Source: Anaerolineales bacterium
Lineage (GTDB): Bacteria > Chloroflexota > Anaerolineae > Anaerolineales > Villigracilaceae
Direction of reading: 5' to 3'
Length of the DNA: 52,471 nucleotides
Assembly: GCA_016934715.1 (NCBI GenBank)
Contig: JAFGSI010000086.1
Span: 1-52,471 of the forward strand
Below, one piece after another: positions 40,817 through 50,554 of this stretch (position 1 is its first letter; each line of letters opens with the position of its first letter). A program made the position numbers and the translations under genes. The notes under the pieces were generated by a model that was given only the letters and a program-made list of their open reading frames with translations, was not told the DNA's origin and did not search any database.

Positions 40817-41467
40817 TTATTTTCGAAGCACTGCCAGCAGGTCCGCGGTGACTTGCTCGATCGCCCGGGCGCCGTCGATTTCCGTCAGCAGGCCGCGTTC
40901 CCGGTAGAAGGCGATCAGCGGCGCGGTCTGGGTGAAGTAGACCTGGATGCGACGCGAGACCGTCTCAGCCTTGTCATCGTCACGTTGATAAAGTTCCGAA
41001 CCATCAAAATCGCACCGGCCGGCCTTCTGCGGCGGGTTGTGCTGGGCGTGGAAGACGTGGCCCTCGGCCCTGCAGGTCCAGCGCCCGCTCAGGCGCTCGA
41101 CCAGGGCGGCTTGCGCGGCGGCGATGAAGGGAACAGCGTCCACCTTGCCACCGAATTCGGCCAGCAACTTCTCCAGGGCCTGCGCCTGCACGGTCGTGCG
41201 CGGGAAGCCGTCGAGCAAGGCTCCTCCGGAGCAATCCGGACGGGAAAGCCGGTCGCGGATCATGGCGATGGTGACGTCGTCGGGCACCAGTTCGCCTTTG
41301 TTCATGTACGACTGGGCCAGTTTCCCCAGCCCGGTCGCGTTCTTGATGTTCTCCCGGAACAGGTCTCCGGAGGAGACGTGCGGCAGGCCGGTCCGTTCGG
41401 CGACGATCTTCGCCTGGGTCCCTTTGCCCACGCCCGGAGGTCCAAGGAGAACGATGAAAACAGGCAT
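40817..41467 (-). CDS. adk: Adenylate kinase
   Basis: 216 aa, long form with LID. P-loop 'LLGPPGVGKGTQAKIV', AMP site 'PHVSSGDLFREN', 'ALLDGFPRTTVQAQAL'. The LID holds 'CRAEGHVFH' and 'CDFDGSELYQR', a C/H/C/D set in place of the common four cysteines and possibly still zinc-binding. Interconverts ATP+AMP and 2 ADP. 2 bp after secY. Confidence 0.97.
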   Translation of the reverse strand: MPVFIVLLGPPGVGKGTQAKIVAERTGLPHVSSGDLFRENIKNATGLGKLAQSYMNKGELVPDDVTIAMIRDRLSRPDCSGGALLDGFPRTTVQAQALEKLLAEFGGKVDAVPFIAAAQAALVERLSGRWTCRAEGHVFHAQHNPPQKAGRCDFDGSELYQRDDDKAETVSRRIQVYFTQTAPLIAFYRERGLLTEIDGARAIEQVTADLLAVLRK

Positions 41468-41469
41468 GC

Positions 41470-42846
41470 CTACTTCACCAGATGGGCATCATCGTACCCG
41501 TGCAGTTTCAGCTCGGCATCGATGTTCAGGAAGGTGTCCCGTACCACGCCGACGACGATCAGCAGACCGGCGGACGAGACCAGGAACAGGGTCGAGGTTC
41601 CGGCGCTGGTGCCGATGCCGAACAACAACAGGATGACGCTGACCAGGTAGGGCAGGATGGCGACGAGACCCAGGAAAAACGCTCCCGGGAAGGTGATCCG
41701 GCGCTGGACGCGGCTCAGGTATTTCTGGGTCGGAGCCCCGCGGTTGACGCCCGGGATCTGCGCCCCGACCTTCTTCAGGTTCTCACCGTAGTTCTGCTGG
41801 GTGAAGATCACATCGGTGTAGAAGAAGGTGAAGCCGACCACCATCAGGAAATACAGCACCCAGTAGAGCCAGGAGCTCGTCCCGGTGCCGCTGAACAGGT
41901 TCTGCAGGCTGACCGCAAAGTTGCGCACGCCTTCGCTGTCGCTGCGCGAAAACCAGGAAGCCACGATGACCGGGAACTGCAGCAGCGCGCCAGCGAAGAT
42001 CAGCGGGATCATGCCTGCCATGTTGACCATCAGCGGCAAAGAACCCTTGACCGGCATCGACATGCGGTTGCCGACCCGCCGTCCCGGATACATGACCGGA
42101 ACGTTGCGGCGGCCCTGCTGGAAGAAGACGATCACATAGATCGTCGAGACGATGATCAAGAGCATGATGAACAACATCAGCCAGCGGGTGGATTCATCGG
42201 ACCAGATGCTGATCAGGCTGGCCGGCATGCGCGAAACGATGCCGGCGAAGATGATCAACGAAAGGCCCTGCTGCCGAATGCCGTATTCCGAGATCAATTC
42301 ACCCAGCCAGATGGCGAACATCGTCCCACCGACCATGGAGGCCAGGATCGTCAGGGAGGGCAACAGGAGACTGCCCGTGAGACCGAAATCCACGATCCTG
42401 ACACCGAGGCTGGAGCCGTAGTTGTTGAAGATATTGATCTGGCCCCAGGCCGAGAGCAGAGCCATCGGGACAGCCAGGTAATAGGTCCATTTCTCCTGCA
42501 GCTTGCGGCCCTCGCGCGGATCAGCCTCCATGCGCCGCTGCAAGGCCGGGATCAGCGGCACGATCAGCTGGATGATGATCTGAGCCGTGATGTACGGGTA
42601 GACACCCATCGCCAGCACCGAGAAGTTCGAGATCGTCCCTCCGGAAAGCAGGTCGAGGAATGCCAGGAAGGTCCCGGTTTCATTCGAACTCTGCATCAGG
42701 GTCGCCATGGCTTCCCGGTTGATGCCGGGAACCGGAACATTGGCGGCCAGGCGGTAGATGACCAGAAGCAACAGGGTCACCAGCAGCTTGCGACGGATGT
42801 CCTGTGACTTCCAGAGATAACGCCATCCCGAAAACATGGATTTCAT
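41470..42846 (-). CDS. secY: Preprotein translocase subunit SecY
   Basis: 458 aa, ten membrane helices. GAGGAGACC precedes the ATG at 42846. 'RLAANVPVPGINREAM' after helix 1, 'LLSGGTISNFSVLAMGVYPY' (plug region), and 'YFLMVVGFTFFYTDVIF' later. The last cytoplasmic loops contain 'VGAQIPGVNRGAPTQKYLSR', the conserved loop that meets SecA and the ribosome. Core of the SecYEG channel. Confidence 0.97.
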   Translation of the reverse strand: MKSMFSGWRYLWKSQDIRRKLLVTLLLLVIYRLAANVPVPGINREAMATLMQSSNETGTFLAFLDLLSGGTISNFSVLAMGVYPYITAQIIIQLIVPLIPALQRRMEADPREGRKLQEKWTYYLAVPMALLSAWGQINIFNNYGSSLGVRIVDFGLTGSLLLPSLTILASMVGGTMFAIWLGELISEYGIRQQGLSLIIFAGIVSRMPASLISIWSDESTRWLMLFIMLLIIVSTIYVIVFFQQGRRNVPVMYPGRRVGNRMSMPVKGSLPLMVNMAGMIPLIFAGALLQFPVIVASWFSRSDSEGVRNFAVSLQNLFSGTGTSSWLYWVLYFLMVVGFTFFYTDVIFTQQNYGENLKKVGAQIPGVNRGAPTQKYLSRVQRRITFPGAFFLGLVAILPYLVSVILLLFGIGTSAGTSTLFLVSSAGLLIVVGVVRDTFLNIDAELKLHGYDDAHLVK

Positions 42847-42870
42847 GGTAGGTCTCCTCGTCCGGCCAGA

Positions 42871-43323
42871 TTACTGGATCAAATCGACAGTCCCACCAGC
42901 CGCCTCGATCTTGGCCTGGGCACTCTTGGTGATGCGGTGGACGCGCACCTTGAGGGCCGCCTTGATCTCGCCGCGGCCAAGGATGGCCACCGGGTTGCGC
43001 GGGTCGCGCAGCAGGCGGGCCTGGTCGAGGGTCTCGGGCGTGACTTCGGCATTGGCCTTGAAGGCAGATAACTGGTCCAGATTGACCTCGTTGAATTCGA
43101 CCGACGTGAACGGGGTGAAGCCATACCCGCGTACGAACGGGAGGCGGCGGTAGAACGGCAGGTTACCGCCCTGCCGGTACAGGCGACCGCCCTCGCCGGA
43201 GCGCGACTTCTGGCCCTTGGTTCCCCGGCCGGCGGTCTTGCCCTGCCCGGCCGAGATGCCACGGCCCACGCGCTTGCGGTCCTTCTTGGACCCCGGATTG
43301 GGTTTCAGATCATGCAGTTTCAT
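42871..43323 (-). CDS. rplO: 50S ribosomal protein L15
   Basis: 150 aa. 'MKLHDLKPNPGSKKDRKRVG', then the glycine-rich 'GRGISAGQGKTAGRGTKGQK', 'RLPFVRGYGFTP' and the C-terminal 'VRVHRITKSAQAKIEAAGGT'. Late 50S assembly protein. Confidence 0.97.
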   Translation of the reverse strand: MKLHDLKPNPGSKKDRKRVGRGISAGQGKTAGRGTKGQKSRSGEGGRLYRQGGNLPFYRRLPFVRGYGFTPFTSVEFNEVNLDQLSAFKANAEVTPETLDQARLLRDPRNPVAILGRGEIKAALKVRVHRITKSAQAKIEAAGGTVDLIQ

Positions 43324-43331
43324 CTTCGTCC

Positions 43332-43526
43332 TTATTCCTCGATACGAATCAGGTGGTCAACTTTGGCCAGCATCCCGCGCACTGCCGGGGTGTCGGCGTG
43401 TTCAACCGTCTGGTGCATGCGGCGCAAACCGAGGGCCCGCACGGTCGCCTTCTGCGGCTGCGGGCAGCCGATCGGGCTGCGGACCAGGGTGACCTTGAGA
43501 GTCCTGCCGGTCTTGGTCTTAGCCAT
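43332..43526 (-). CDS. rpmD: 50S ribosomal protein L30
   Basis: 64 aa. 'LKVTLVRSPIGCPQPQKATV', 'ALGLRRMHQTVEHADTPAVR', 'GMLAKVDHLIRIEE'. Its start overlaps the rpsE end by 8 bp, pointing to translational coupling. Confidence 0.96.
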   Translation of the reverse strand: MAKTKTGRTLKVTLVRSPIGCPQPQKATVRALGLRRMHQTVEHADTPAVRGMLAKVDHLIRIEE

Positions 43527-44061
43527 TCTTCTTTCTCCTTTCCCAGAACGGCATCAGTTCTTCGACCGACTTGCCGCGCCGGGCGGCCTCTTCCTGGGGC
43601 GACTTGAGCTGCGCCAGGGCAGCGAACGTGGCCTGGACCGAGTTCAAGACATTCGAAGAGCCCATCGACTTGGTCAGGATATCACGCACCCCGGCAGCTT
43701 CGAGCACGGCCCGGACCCCGCCCGCGGCGATGACGCCGGTACCCGGGGAAGCCGGTTTGAGCAGGATGATCGAACCGCCGACCTTGCCGGTCACCTGGTG
43801 TGGGATGGTCGTCCCCGACAGGTGGAACGGATGCATATCCTTGCGGGCGCGTTCGGTTGCCTTGCGCATGGCATCGGGAACGGCGTTGGCCTTGCCGACT
43901 CCCATGCCGACCTTGCCATGATTGTCACCCATGACGACCGTCACGCGAAACTGGAAGCGGCGGCCACCTTTGACCACTTTGGCGACCCGGGCGATCTCGA
44001 TGACGCGCTCGTCGAGTTGTTCAGCTTGTTGTTCGAGTTCCGTACCCTGGTAATTCATCAT
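43519..44061 (-). CDS. rpsE: 30S ribosomal protein S5
   Basis: 180 aa from the ATG at 44061, 9 nt after GGAG; a second ATG follows directly. The RNA-binding half has 'VVKGGRRFQFRVTVVMGDNH' and 'GKVGMGVGKANAVPDAMRKA'; the second half 'GGVRAVLEAAGVRDILTKSM'. Needed for decoding fidelity and mRNA unwinding. Confidence 0.97.
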   Translation of the reverse strand: MMNYQGTELEQQAEQLDERVIEIARVAKVVKGGRRFQFRVTVVMGDNHGKVGMGVGKANAVPDAMRKATERARKDMHPFHLSGTTIPHQVTGKVGGSIILLKPASPGTGVIAAGGVRAVLEAAGVRDILTKSMGSSNVLNSVQATFAALAQLKSPQEEAARRGKSVEELMPFWERRKKNG

Positions 44062-44083
44062 CACAATGTTCTCCAATCAGGCC

Positions 44084-44449
44084 TTAGAATTCCAGGCCGC
44101 CTTCGCGGGCACCATCAGCCAGGGCTTTGACCCGGCCGCTGTACTTGAAGCCGCCGCGATCGAAGACAACACTCTTCACGCCCTTGCTCATGGCGCGTTC
44201 GGCCACGGTCTTGCCGACCAGCTGCGCCTGCGCGATCTTCTTCAGACCCTTCATTTTGGGGCGCAGGTCGTGGTCAAGCGAGGAGGCCGACACGATGGTA
44301 TGCCCGGCGGCATCATCGATCACCTGGGCATAGATCTGCGACAGGCTGCGGAAAACGCTCAGGCGCGGCCGTTGCGGCGTGCCAGCCAGATGCTTGCGTA
44401 CACGCAGGTGGCGCCGAATGCGAGCAGCAGAACGATTCTTCTCAGCCAT
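44084..44449 (-). CDS. rplR: 50S ribosomal protein L18
   Basis: 121 aa from the ATG at 44449 ('[20 protein letters not shown]'). '[20 protein letters not shown]' and '[20 protein letters not shown]' are family hallmarks. Binds 5S rRNA. The upstream open frame overlaps rplF and is not used. Confidence 0.97.
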   Translation of the reverse strand: MAEKNRSAARIRRHLRVRKHLAGTPQRPRLSVFRSLSQIYAQVIDDAAGHTIVSASSLDHDLRPKMKGLKKIAQAQLVGKTVAERAMSKGVKSVVFDRGGFKYSGRVKALADGAREGGLEF

Positions 44450-44453
44450 ACTC

Positions 44454-44999
44454 TTACTTTGCCTTTCCAGATTTACCAGCCTTGCGGCGGATTCTCTCAC
44501 CAAGATAGTGCAGGCCCTTACCGTGGTACGGCTCCGGCGGGCGGATCTTACGAATGTCCGAGGCGACCTGCCCGACAACCTCTTTGTCATGGCCACGGAC
44601 GAAGATCTGCCTGAGCTTGAGATCCACATCCATCGTGATCCCGTCCGGGGGTTCAACCCTGACCGGATGGGAGAAACCCAGGTGCAGGACCAGGGTCGGT
44701 CCGTCCATCTCGGCCCGGTAGCCAACGCCTTCCCATTCCAGGATGCGTTCGAACCCGCTGCTCACACCGTGGACCATGTTCGCCAGGACGGCGCGCGTGG
44801 TTCCGTGCAGGGCCCGCTCGGCGGGCGCATCAGTGTTGCGGGTAATGATCAATTCATTGTTCTCCAGCGCAATACCGATCAACGCGGAGAATGTACGCTG
44901 CATTTCGCCTTTGGGCCCCTTGACGTGCACGTGGGCACCGTCGAGCTCAACCTGCACTCCACTCGGGACCGGGATAGGCATGCGTCCAATACGAGACAC
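44454..44999 (-). CDS. rplF: 50S ribosomal protein L6
   Basis: 181 aa starting with GTG at 44999, with GGAGGAG 6 nt upstream; the open frame continues upstream without homology. '[20 protein letters not shown]', '[10 protein letters not shown]', and near the end '[20 protein letters not shown]' for the L6 signature. Binds near the sarcin-ricin loop. Confidence 0.96.
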   Translation of the reverse strand: MSRIGRMPIPVPSGVQVELDGAHVHVKGPKGEMQRTFSALIGIALENNELIITRNTDAPAERALHGTTRAVLANMVHGVSSGFERILEWEGVGYRAEMDGPTLVLHLGFSHPVRVEPPDGITMDVDLKLRQIFVRGHDKEVVGQVASDIRKIRPPEPYHGKGLHYLGERIRRKAGKSGKAK

Positions 45000-45015
45000 A
45001 GTAACTCCTCCTCTC

Positions 45016-45429
45016 CTACCAGACCTTGCAGAGAATCTCACCGCCGACACCCAACTGGCGGGCGCGCTGGCCGGTCATGATCCCCTTGGGGGTCGACAGG
45101 ATGGCAATCCCAATCCCCGAAAGCACCCAGGGAATATCCTGCTTCTTGGTATACACACGGCGCCCCGGCCGGCTGATGCGCTCCAAACCAGTGATCACCG
45201 AGCGGCGCTGGCGGCGCTCGCCGATGTACTTGATCTTGAGGCGCAAAAACTTCTGGGCAGGGCGATCGCCATCGGCTACTTCAAACCCTTCGATGTAGCC
45301 TTCCTCTTTCAGAATTTTGGCGATCTCGGCCTTGACCTTCGAAAAAGGCACTGCCGTCAACGTCTGACCGGCCATCACCGCGTTGCGGATGCGGGTCAGC
45401 ATATCAGCGATCGGATCAGAAAGATTCAT
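45016..45429 (-). CDS. rpsH: 30S ribosomal protein S8
   Basis: 137 aa. 'MNLSDPIADMLTRIRNAVMA', 'ILKEEGYIEGFEVAD', 'LERISRPGRRVYTKKQDIPW' and 'GIAILSTPKGIMTGQRARQL'. Central-domain 16S rRNA binder and, in E. coli, the translational repressor of this operon. Confidence 0.97.
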   Translation of the reverse strand: MNLSDPIADMLTRIRNAVMAGQTLTAVPFSKVKAEIAKILKEEGYIEGFEVADGDRPAQKFLRLKIKYIGERRQRRSVITGLERISRPGRRVYTKKQDIPWVLSGIGIAILSTPKGIMTGQRARQLGVGGEILCKVW

Positions 45430-45446
45430 ATCCTACCTCCACCCGG

Positions 45447-45629
45447 CTACCAGGATGACTTCATGACGCCGGGGATTTTTCCTTCCAACGCCAGTTCTCG
45501 GAAGCAGATCCGGCACAATCCAAAGCGGCGGATATAACCGCGCGGGCGACCGCAGCGCGTGCAGCGGTTGCGCACCTGGGTAGGATACTTGCGACGGGCT
45601 TCGCGATATTTCATACACTTACTAGCCAT
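45447..45629 (-). CDS. rpsN: 30S ribosomal protein S14, type Z
   Basis: 60 aa, the short zinc form. '[20 protein letters not shown]' holds C-x2-C and the next C-x2-C pair. '[11 protein letters not shown]' is the usual end. Two bp after rplE. Confidence 0.97.
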   Translation of the reverse strand: MASKCMKYREARRKYPTQVRNRCTRCGRPRGYIRRFGLCRICFRELALEGKIPGVMKSSW

Positions 45630-45631
45630 AG

Positions 45632-46177
45632 TTATGCTTCCTTCCTGAACGGCATTCCCAGCAGTTGCAGCAGCAACCGCGCATGGTCGTCGGACTTGGC
45701 CGTGGTCACAATGGTGACCTCCATGCCTCTGATCTTGTCAATCTTGTCGTACTCGATCTCCGGGAAGATCAACTGGTCGCGCAGGCCGAGCGTGTAGTTG
45801 CCGCGACCGTCGAAGGCTTCCGGAGAAACACCGCGGAAGTCACGCACGCGCGGCAGGGCAACATTCAACAGGCGATCAATGAAGTGCCACATCTTCTCGC
45901 CGCGCAGGGTCACCTTGGTGCCAATGATCCGCCCTTCGCGCAGTTTGAAGTTGGCGATGCTCTTACGGGCCTTGGTCATGACCGGTTTCTGTCCGGCGAT
46001 CTGGGCCAGGTCACCCATCGCCGCCTCGAGCGCCTTGGGATTGTCCATCGCCTCACCAAGGCCGATGTTCAACACGACCTTCTCGATGCGCGGCACTTCC
46101 ATGATGTTCTTGTACTGGAAGGCCTTGCGCAGTGCGGGAACGGCCTCTTTCTGATATCGTGCTTGCATTCTAGTCAT
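45632..46177 (-). CDS. rplE: 50S ribosomal protein L5
   Basis: 181 aa; the Met three codons in is a possible alternative start. '[20 protein letters not shown]', '[20 protein letters not shown]', '[20 protein letters not shown]'. Carries 5S rRNA to the central protuberance and contacts P-site tRNA. Confidence 0.97.
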   Translation of the reverse strand: MTRMQARYQKEAVPALRKAFQYKNIMEVPRIEKVVLNIGLGEAMDNPKALEAAMGDLAQIAGQKPVMTKARKSIANFKLREGRIIGTKVTLRGEKMWHFIDRLLNVALPRVRDFRGVSPEAFDGRGNYTLGLRDQLIFPEIEYDKIDKIRGMEVTIVTTAKSDDHARLLLQLLGMPFRKEA

Positions 46178-46200
46178 AAGTCAATGCTCCAACCCGCGAG

Positions 46201-46530
46201 CTAATCGATCACCGCATCGCAATGCTTGCAAACACGATGGGTACCATTCTCATCACGCTGGGCACCGACGCGACTCGGTTCGTTGCACTTCGGGCAGACC
46301 AGCATGACATTCGAAATATGGATCGGGCCCTCGAACTTGATCCGGCCAGGGTTGATCGTCCGTCCCTGAGTCTGGACCTGGCGTTGGTGCTTGGTGCGAA
46401 TGTTGACACCCTGCACAACCACCCGGCCCTCATCCGGCAGGACCCGGATCACCTCACCGCGTTTGCCCTTATCTTCGAGCTTCCCGCTGATGATTTCTAC
46501 CGTATCACCTTTACGAATCTTAACCTTCAT
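46201..46530 (-). CDS. rplX: 50S ribosomal protein L24
   Basis: 109 aa. The KOW motif is in 'MKVKIRKGDTVEIISGKLED'. 'RTINPGRIKFEGPIHISNVM' and the zinc-like 'CPKCNEPSRVGAQ' with 'CKHC' follow. Initiates 50S assembly. Confidence 0.96.
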   Translation of the reverse strand: MKVKIRKGDTVEIISGKLEDKGKRGEVIRVLPDEGRVVVQGVNIRTKHQRQVQTQGRTINPGRIKFEGPIHISNVMLVCPKCNEPSRVGAQRDENGTHRVCKHCDAVID

Positions 46531-46550
46531 CAGTCTTGCTCCTCACCGGC

Positions 46551-46922
46551 CTAGAGTACTTCCGGGGCCAGGGATACGATCTTCATGAAACCCTTCTCAC
46601 GCAACTCGCGCGCCACGGGTCCGAAGATGCGGCTGCCTCTCGGATTCTGGCCATCACTGTCCAGGATCACGCCGGCATTGTCGTCGAAGCGGATGTGCGA
46701 TCCATCATCACGCTTCCATTCTTTGGCGCACCGCACGATCACGGCCCGAACCAGGTCAGACTTCTTGACCGAGCCCTGCGGCGTGGCCGAGCGGACCGTG
46801 CCGACCACGATGTCGCCGATGTGACCATAACGCCGCCTCGAGCCGCCCAGGATGTGGATGACTTTCAGCTCGCGCGCCCCGGTATTGTCGGCGATCTTGA
46901 GAACCGTCTCTTTCTGGATCAT
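46551..46922 (-). CDS. rplN: 50S ribosomal protein L14
   Basis: 123 aa from the ATG at 46922; the longer upstream frame overlaps rpsQ. '[20 protein letters not shown]', '[20 protein letters not shown]', '[20 protein letters not shown]'. 2 bp after rpsQ. Confidence 0.97.
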   Translation of the reverse strand: MIQKETVLKIADNTGARELKVIHILGGSRRRYGHIGDIVVGTVRSATPQGSVKKSDLVRAVIVRCAKEWKRDDGSHIRFDDNAGVILDSDGQNPRGSRIFGPVARELREKGFMKIVSLAPEVL

Positions 46923-46924
46923 GG

Positions 46925-47197
46925 CTATACCTCGACACCGGTATCGGCCGTGCGGACCTCGCGCCGGACGATCGCCTCGACCACCCAACGCTTGTCGCGG
47001 GAGATCGGCTGACTCTCGACGATCTGGACCTGGTCGCCGACCTGGCAGCCCAGTTCATCGTGCGCCTTGACGCGTTTGTTGAGATGGACGACCTTCCGAT
47101 ACAACGGATGGCGGACCGTCCGCCCGATTTCCACCACAACCGTCTTGGTCATTTTGTTGCTGGTCACGACGCCAGTAATGCGACGACGCTTGTTCAT
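46925..47197 (-). CDS. rpsQ: 30S ribosomal protein S17
   Basis: 90 aa. '[20 protein letters not shown]', '[20 protein letters not shown]'. Overlaps the rpmC stop by 4 bp (ATGA), so translation is coupled. Confidence 0.97.
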   Translation of the reverse strand: MNKRRRITGVVTSNKMTKTVVVEIGRTVRHPLYRKVVHLNKRVKAHDELGCQVGDQVQIVESQPISRDKRWVVEAIVRREVRTADTGVEV

Positions 47198-47586
47198 GCT
47201 TCACCTTCTTCTTCCGCTTCGGCCATTGGTTCAGCCTTCGATTTCGGCGCGGCCTTCGTCTTGGGCTCCGCCTTCGCTTTCGGCGCGGCCTTCGGCTTGG
47301 GCTCCGCCTTGGCCTTCGGTTCTGCTTCTTCCTTGACCTTGGACCGCACCCTGGCCTTGGGCTTCTTTTCTTCCGTTTCTTCCCTGACCTCCACCGGCGC
47401 AATCAAGAGTTCCCTGGCAATCGTCTCCATGCGGGCGATGTCACGGCGCAGGCGGCGCAGGCGGCTGGTGTCGGTCAGCTGACCGGTCACCTGCTGGAAG
47501 CGGAGCTTCATCAACTCTTCCCGTGAGTCGTCCAGCTTGACCTGGATCTCCTCCACGGACAGCTTGCGAATCTCTTGCGCTTTCAT
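47194..47586 (-). CDS. rpmC: 50S ribosomal protein L29 with long Lys/Pro/Ala-rich C-terminal tail
   Basis: 130 aa, about twice the normal 60-70. Residues 1-68 are ordinary L29: '[20 protein letters not shown]', '[20 protein letters not shown]', '[13 protein letters not shown]'. The extra 60 residues are low-complexity repeats of A-E-P-K-x-K-A-A-P-K, ending in an acidic stretch. At DNA level the tail holds two 36-bp direct repeats (47245-47316). L29 sits at the peptide exit tunnel and docks SRP and trigger factor, so a flexible tail here could reach exported chains. Overlaps both neighbours by 4 bp, so the reading frame is right. Confidence 0.93.
   Translation of the reverse strand: MKAQEIRKLSVEEIQVKLDDSREELMKLRFQQVTGQLTDTSRLRRLRRDIARMETIARELLIAPVEVREETEEKKPKARVRSKVKEEAEPKAKAEPKPKAAPKAKAEPKTKAAPKSKAEPMAEAEEEGEA
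47245..47316. repeat. Two tandem 36-bp repeats inside rpmC
   Basis: Copies begin at 47245 and 47281 with CGGCGCGGCC; they differ at a few positions. Each encodes 12 residues of the L29 tail. A shorter, weaker copy lies on the left. Confidence 0.75.
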
Positions 47587-48014
47587 GCCTGCTCTCCTAC
47601 TGCCAGGTCATGACGGGTGATGACCTTGGTCTTGATCGAGAATTTGTAACGGGCATGATTGAGAGCCTCTTTGGCGATCTCCTCGGGCAAACCAGCGACC
47701 TCGAACATCACCCGACCAGGCTTGACAACCGCCACCCAGTATTCCACCCCGCCCTTGCCCTTCCCCATGCGGGTCTCGGCCGGCTTCTGGGTATAGGGTT
47801 TATCAGGGAAGATGCGGATCCAGACCTTGCCGCGGCGCTTCATGGCGCGCACGATGGCGCGGCGGGCGGCTTCGATCTGCCGGGCAGTCACCCAGCCAGG
47901 CTCGAGGGCCTGCAACCCGTATTCACCGAAGGAAATCTCGGTCCCACGCGATTCCTTGCCCTTCATGCGACCGCGCATTTGCTTGCGGTACTTAACACGT
48001 TTTGGCATCAACAT
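47583..48014 (-). CDS. rplP: 50S ribosomal protein L16
   Basis: 143 aa from the ATG at 48014 (GAGG 9 nt upstream). '[20 protein letters not shown]', '[20 protein letters not shown]', '[20 protein letters not shown]' and '[17 protein letters not shown]'. Forms part of the A-site tRNA corridor. Confidence 0.97.
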   Translation of the reverse strand: MLMPKRVKYRKQMRGRMKGKESRGTEISFGEYGLQALEPGWVTARQIEAARRAIVRAMKRRGKVWIRIFPDKPYTQKPAETRMGKGKGGVEYWVAVVKPGRVMFEVAGLPEEIAKEALNHARYKFSIKTKVITRHDLAVGEQA

Positions 48015-48043
48015 AACAAATACCTCACTCCAGAGACTACCGT

Positions 48044-48721
48044 TTACTCGCTAACGTAGACGCCTTCGGTCATCTCGGCTTTTTCGTCGACTTCCGTCTT
48101 CATCTCGCCATGATAGACCCACACCTTGACGCCGATCCGGCCATAGGTGGTCAGGGCTTCGGAACGGGCAAAGTCGAGGTCGGCGCGCAGGGTCTGCAGC
48201 GGAACACGGCCCTCGCGCAACCACACATTGCGAGCCATCTCTGCACCCGCCAGGCGGCCACCGACCTCGATCTTGATGCCCTGCGCACCCTGGCGCATGG
48301 CCTGCTGGATGGCCCGCTTCATGGCCCGGCGATAACTGATGCGCCGCTCGAGCTGGTCAGCGATATTGCGCGCCACCAGATAGGCATCACAGTCGGGAGC
48401 CTGGATTTCCTTGATATCCAGGTCGATCTTCTTTCCGGCCAGACCTTCCAGGGCAACGCGGATCTTCTTGATCCCCTCGCCCTTGCGGCCGATCAAGATG
48501 CCCGGCTTGGCCGTGTAGACTGTGATCTTCACCTTGCCCGGGAAGCGCTCCACTTCGATCCGGGAGACGCCCGCCCGGCCCGCTTCCTGACGGATCAGGT
48601 CACGGATGGCGAAATCTTGTTCCAGTTGATCACGATACTGCGCACCTTCGGCGAACCAGCGTCCCTGCCAGCCCCGGGTGACATTCAGACGGAAACCAAT
48701 CGGATGAACTTTGCGACCCAT
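48044..48721 (-). CDS. rpsC: 30S ribosomal protein S3
   Basis: 225 aa. '[20 protein letters not shown]', a KH domain with '[20 protein letters not shown]', and the C-terminal '[20 protein letters not shown]' with '[11 protein letters not shown]'. Lies at the mRNA entry. Confidence 0.97.
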   Translation of the reverse strand: MGRKVHPIGFRLNVTRGWQGRWFAEGAQYRDQLEQDFAIRDLIRQEAGRAGVSRIEVERFPGKVKITVYTAKPGILIGRKGEGIKKIRVALEGLAGKKIDLDIKEIQAPDCDAYLVARNIADQLERRISYRRAMKRAIQQAMRQGAQGIKIEVGGRLAGAEMARNVWLREGRVPLQTLRADLDFARSEALTTYGRIGVKVWVYHGEMKTEVDEKAEMTEGVYVSE

Positions 48722-48747
48722 AAGATCTCCTTAATTCCTTTCCTTGC

Positions 48748-49095
48748 CTAGTCGGCCGCGCGCTCGCGCAGGATCACGGTCACGTGAGAAGTACGGCGCA
48801 AAATCGGCTTGAAACGGCCCCGGGCACCAAAGCGGCGCCACTTGCGGGTCGGAGCCTCATCGGCAAAGATCTTGGCAACGTACAGGTCATCGCGGCTGAT
48901 CCCGTAATTCTCTTCGGCATTGGCCACGGCAGAAGCAAGCAGCTTCTCCACCGGCAGGGCGGCACCCTGAGGCATGAACCGCAAGGTTTCGAGCGCCGGC
49001 ACGGCATCCTTGCCGCGCACGACATCGATCACCAGGCGGACTTTCTGGGCTGAGATGGGCAGAAAACGCAGTTGAGCGCGAATATCATGAGCCAT
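48748..49095 (-). CDS. rplV: 50S ribosomal protein L22
   Basis: 115 aa. 'LRFLPISAQKVRLVIDVVRG', 'KLLASAVANAEENYGISRDD', 'FGARGRFKPILRRTSHVTVI'. Its beta-hairpin lines the exit tunnel constriction. Confidence 0.97.
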   Translation of the reverse strand: MAHDIRAQLRFLPISAQKVRLVIDVVRGKDAVPALETLRFMPQGAALPVEKLLASAVANAEENYGISRDDLYVAKIFADEAPTRKWRRFGARGRFKPILRRTSHVTVILRERAAD

Positions 49096-49104
49096 CTTGC
49101 CCTC

Positions 49105-49386
49105 CTACCCGGCCCTCGACGACTTCTCAGACGTCACATGACCACGGAAGGTACGCGTCGGGGCAAACTCGCCCAGGCGATGTCCGACCATGTTCTCGGT
49201 GATGTAGATCGGCACGTGGCGACGGCCGTCGTGGACCGCAATCGTGTGCCCGACCATCTGCGGGAAGATGACACTGGCGCGACTCCAGGTGCGGATGACC
49301 TTTTTCTCGCCCTTCTGGTTCATCGCCTCGATCTTCGTCATCAGCTTCGGTTCAATATAAGGACCTTTTTTCAACGAACGAGACAT
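49105..49386 (-). CDS. rpsS: 30S ribosomal protein S19
   Basis: 93 aa from the ATG at 49386 (GAGG 8 nt upstream). '[20 protein letters not shown]', '[20 protein letters not shown]', '[20 protein letters not shown]'. Confidence 0.97.
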   Translation of the reverse strand: MSRSLKKGPYIEPKLMTKIEAMNQKGEKKVIRTWSRASVIFPQMVGHTIAVHDGRRHVPIYITENMVGHRLGEFAPTRTFRGHVTSEKSSRAG

Positions 49387-49409
49387 ATCTGCTACCTCAC
49401 TCACCGCGC

Positions 49410-50246
49410 CTAGCGCTTGGACTTGCTGCGGCGGCGCACAATATACTTGTCGGTGTGTTTGTTGTTGCGGGTCTTGTACCCACGCGCCGGCCGGCCCCAG
49501 GGAGTCTTCGGCCCCGGCATGCCGGTAGGCTGACGGCCCTCACCGCCTCCGTGCGGGTGATCGCGCGGGCTCATGGCGGTGCCGCGCACGGTCGGGCGGA
49601 TGCCCAGGTGGCGCTTGCGGCCGGCCTTGCCGAGTTTGATATTGCCGTGCTCCACGTTGCCGACCTGGCCGATCGTGGCATAGCATTCCTGGCGGACCAG
49701 GCGTACTTCGCCCGAAGGCAGGCGGATCTGGGCATACTCGCCTTCCTTGGCCAGCAACTGGGCCGACCCACCCGCCGAGCGCACCATCTGGCCACCCCGG
49801 CCCGCTTGCATTTCGATATTGTGCACCATCGTACCGACCGGGATGCTCGAGAGCGGCAGGCTGTTTCCAGGGCGAATTTCGGCCTGCGGCCCAGCCAGCA
49901 CTGTATCCCCGACCTTAAGCCCCACCGGAGCGACGATGTAACGCTTCTCGCCGTCGGCATAGTGAAGCAAGGCCAGGCGGGCAGTGCGGTTGGGATCGTA
50001 TTCGACCGCCGCGACCTTGGCCGGGATCGCACGCTTATCACGCTTGAAATCGACGAGCCGGATGTAGCCGCGATTGCCGCCTCCGCGATGCCGGATCGTG
50101 ACACGACCATGGAAATCACGGCCGGCTTTCCGACGACGGGCAACGATCAGGCTGCGCTCGGGTTTGGTCTTGGTGATTTCTTCAAAGGTCGAGCCAGTCA
50201 TCCCGCGCTGACCTGGGGTCACCGGTTTATATTTCTTGACAGCCAT
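49410..50246 (-). CDS. rplB: 50S ribosomal protein L2
   Basis: 278 aa. '[20 protein letters not shown]', '[20 protein letters not shown]', and the conserved '[20 protein letters not shown]' containing the His important for peptidyl transfer. Starts in the stop codon of rplW (TAATG). Confidence 0.98.
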   Translation of the reverse strand: MAVKKYKPVTPGQRGMTGSTFEEITKTKPERSLIVARRRKAGRDFHGRVTIRHRGGGNRGYIRLVDFKRDKRAIPAKVAAVEYDPNRTARLALLHYADGEKRYIVAPVGLKVGDTVLAGPQAEIRPGNSLPLSSIPVGTMVHNIEMQAGRGGQMVRSAGGSAQLLAKEGEYAQIRLPSGEVRLVRQECYATIGQVGNVEHGNIKLGKAGRKRHLGIRPTVRGTAMSPRDHPHGGGEGRQPTGMPGPKTPWGRPARGYKTRNNKHTDKYIVRRRSKSKR

Positions 50247-50545
50247 TACTTCACCCCTTCAAAGATCTCGAGGGTATTGCCCTCGGCCAGGGTCACGATC
50301 GCCTTTTTGTAACCAGGGGTGCGCACCAGCAGGCGGCGGTTGCGCCTGCGGCTGCGCTTGGCGGGCGTATTCATGATGTTGACGCGTTCGACTTTGACGT
50401 CGAACAGTTGCTCGATGGCATCCTTGACCAGCGTCCGGGTGGCGTGGGAGGCCACTTCGAAGGTGTACTGGCGAAGTTTCCCGGACTGGTAATTGGACTT
50501 CTCCGTGATCAACGGGCGGCGGAGAACTTCATAAATAGTCGTCAT
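50246..50545 (-). CDS. rplW: 50S ribosomal protein L23
   Basis: 99 aa. '[20 protein letters not shown]', '[20 protein letters not shown]', '[20 protein letters not shown]'. Docking point for trigger factor and SRP at the exit tunnel. Confidence 0.97.
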   Translation of the reverse strand: MTTIYEVLRRPLITEKSNYQSGKLRQYTFEVASHATRTLVKDAIEQLFDVKVERVNIMNTPAKRSRRRNRRLLVRTPGYKKAIVTLAEGNTLEIFEGVK

Positions 50546-50554
50546 GCTGCTCTC

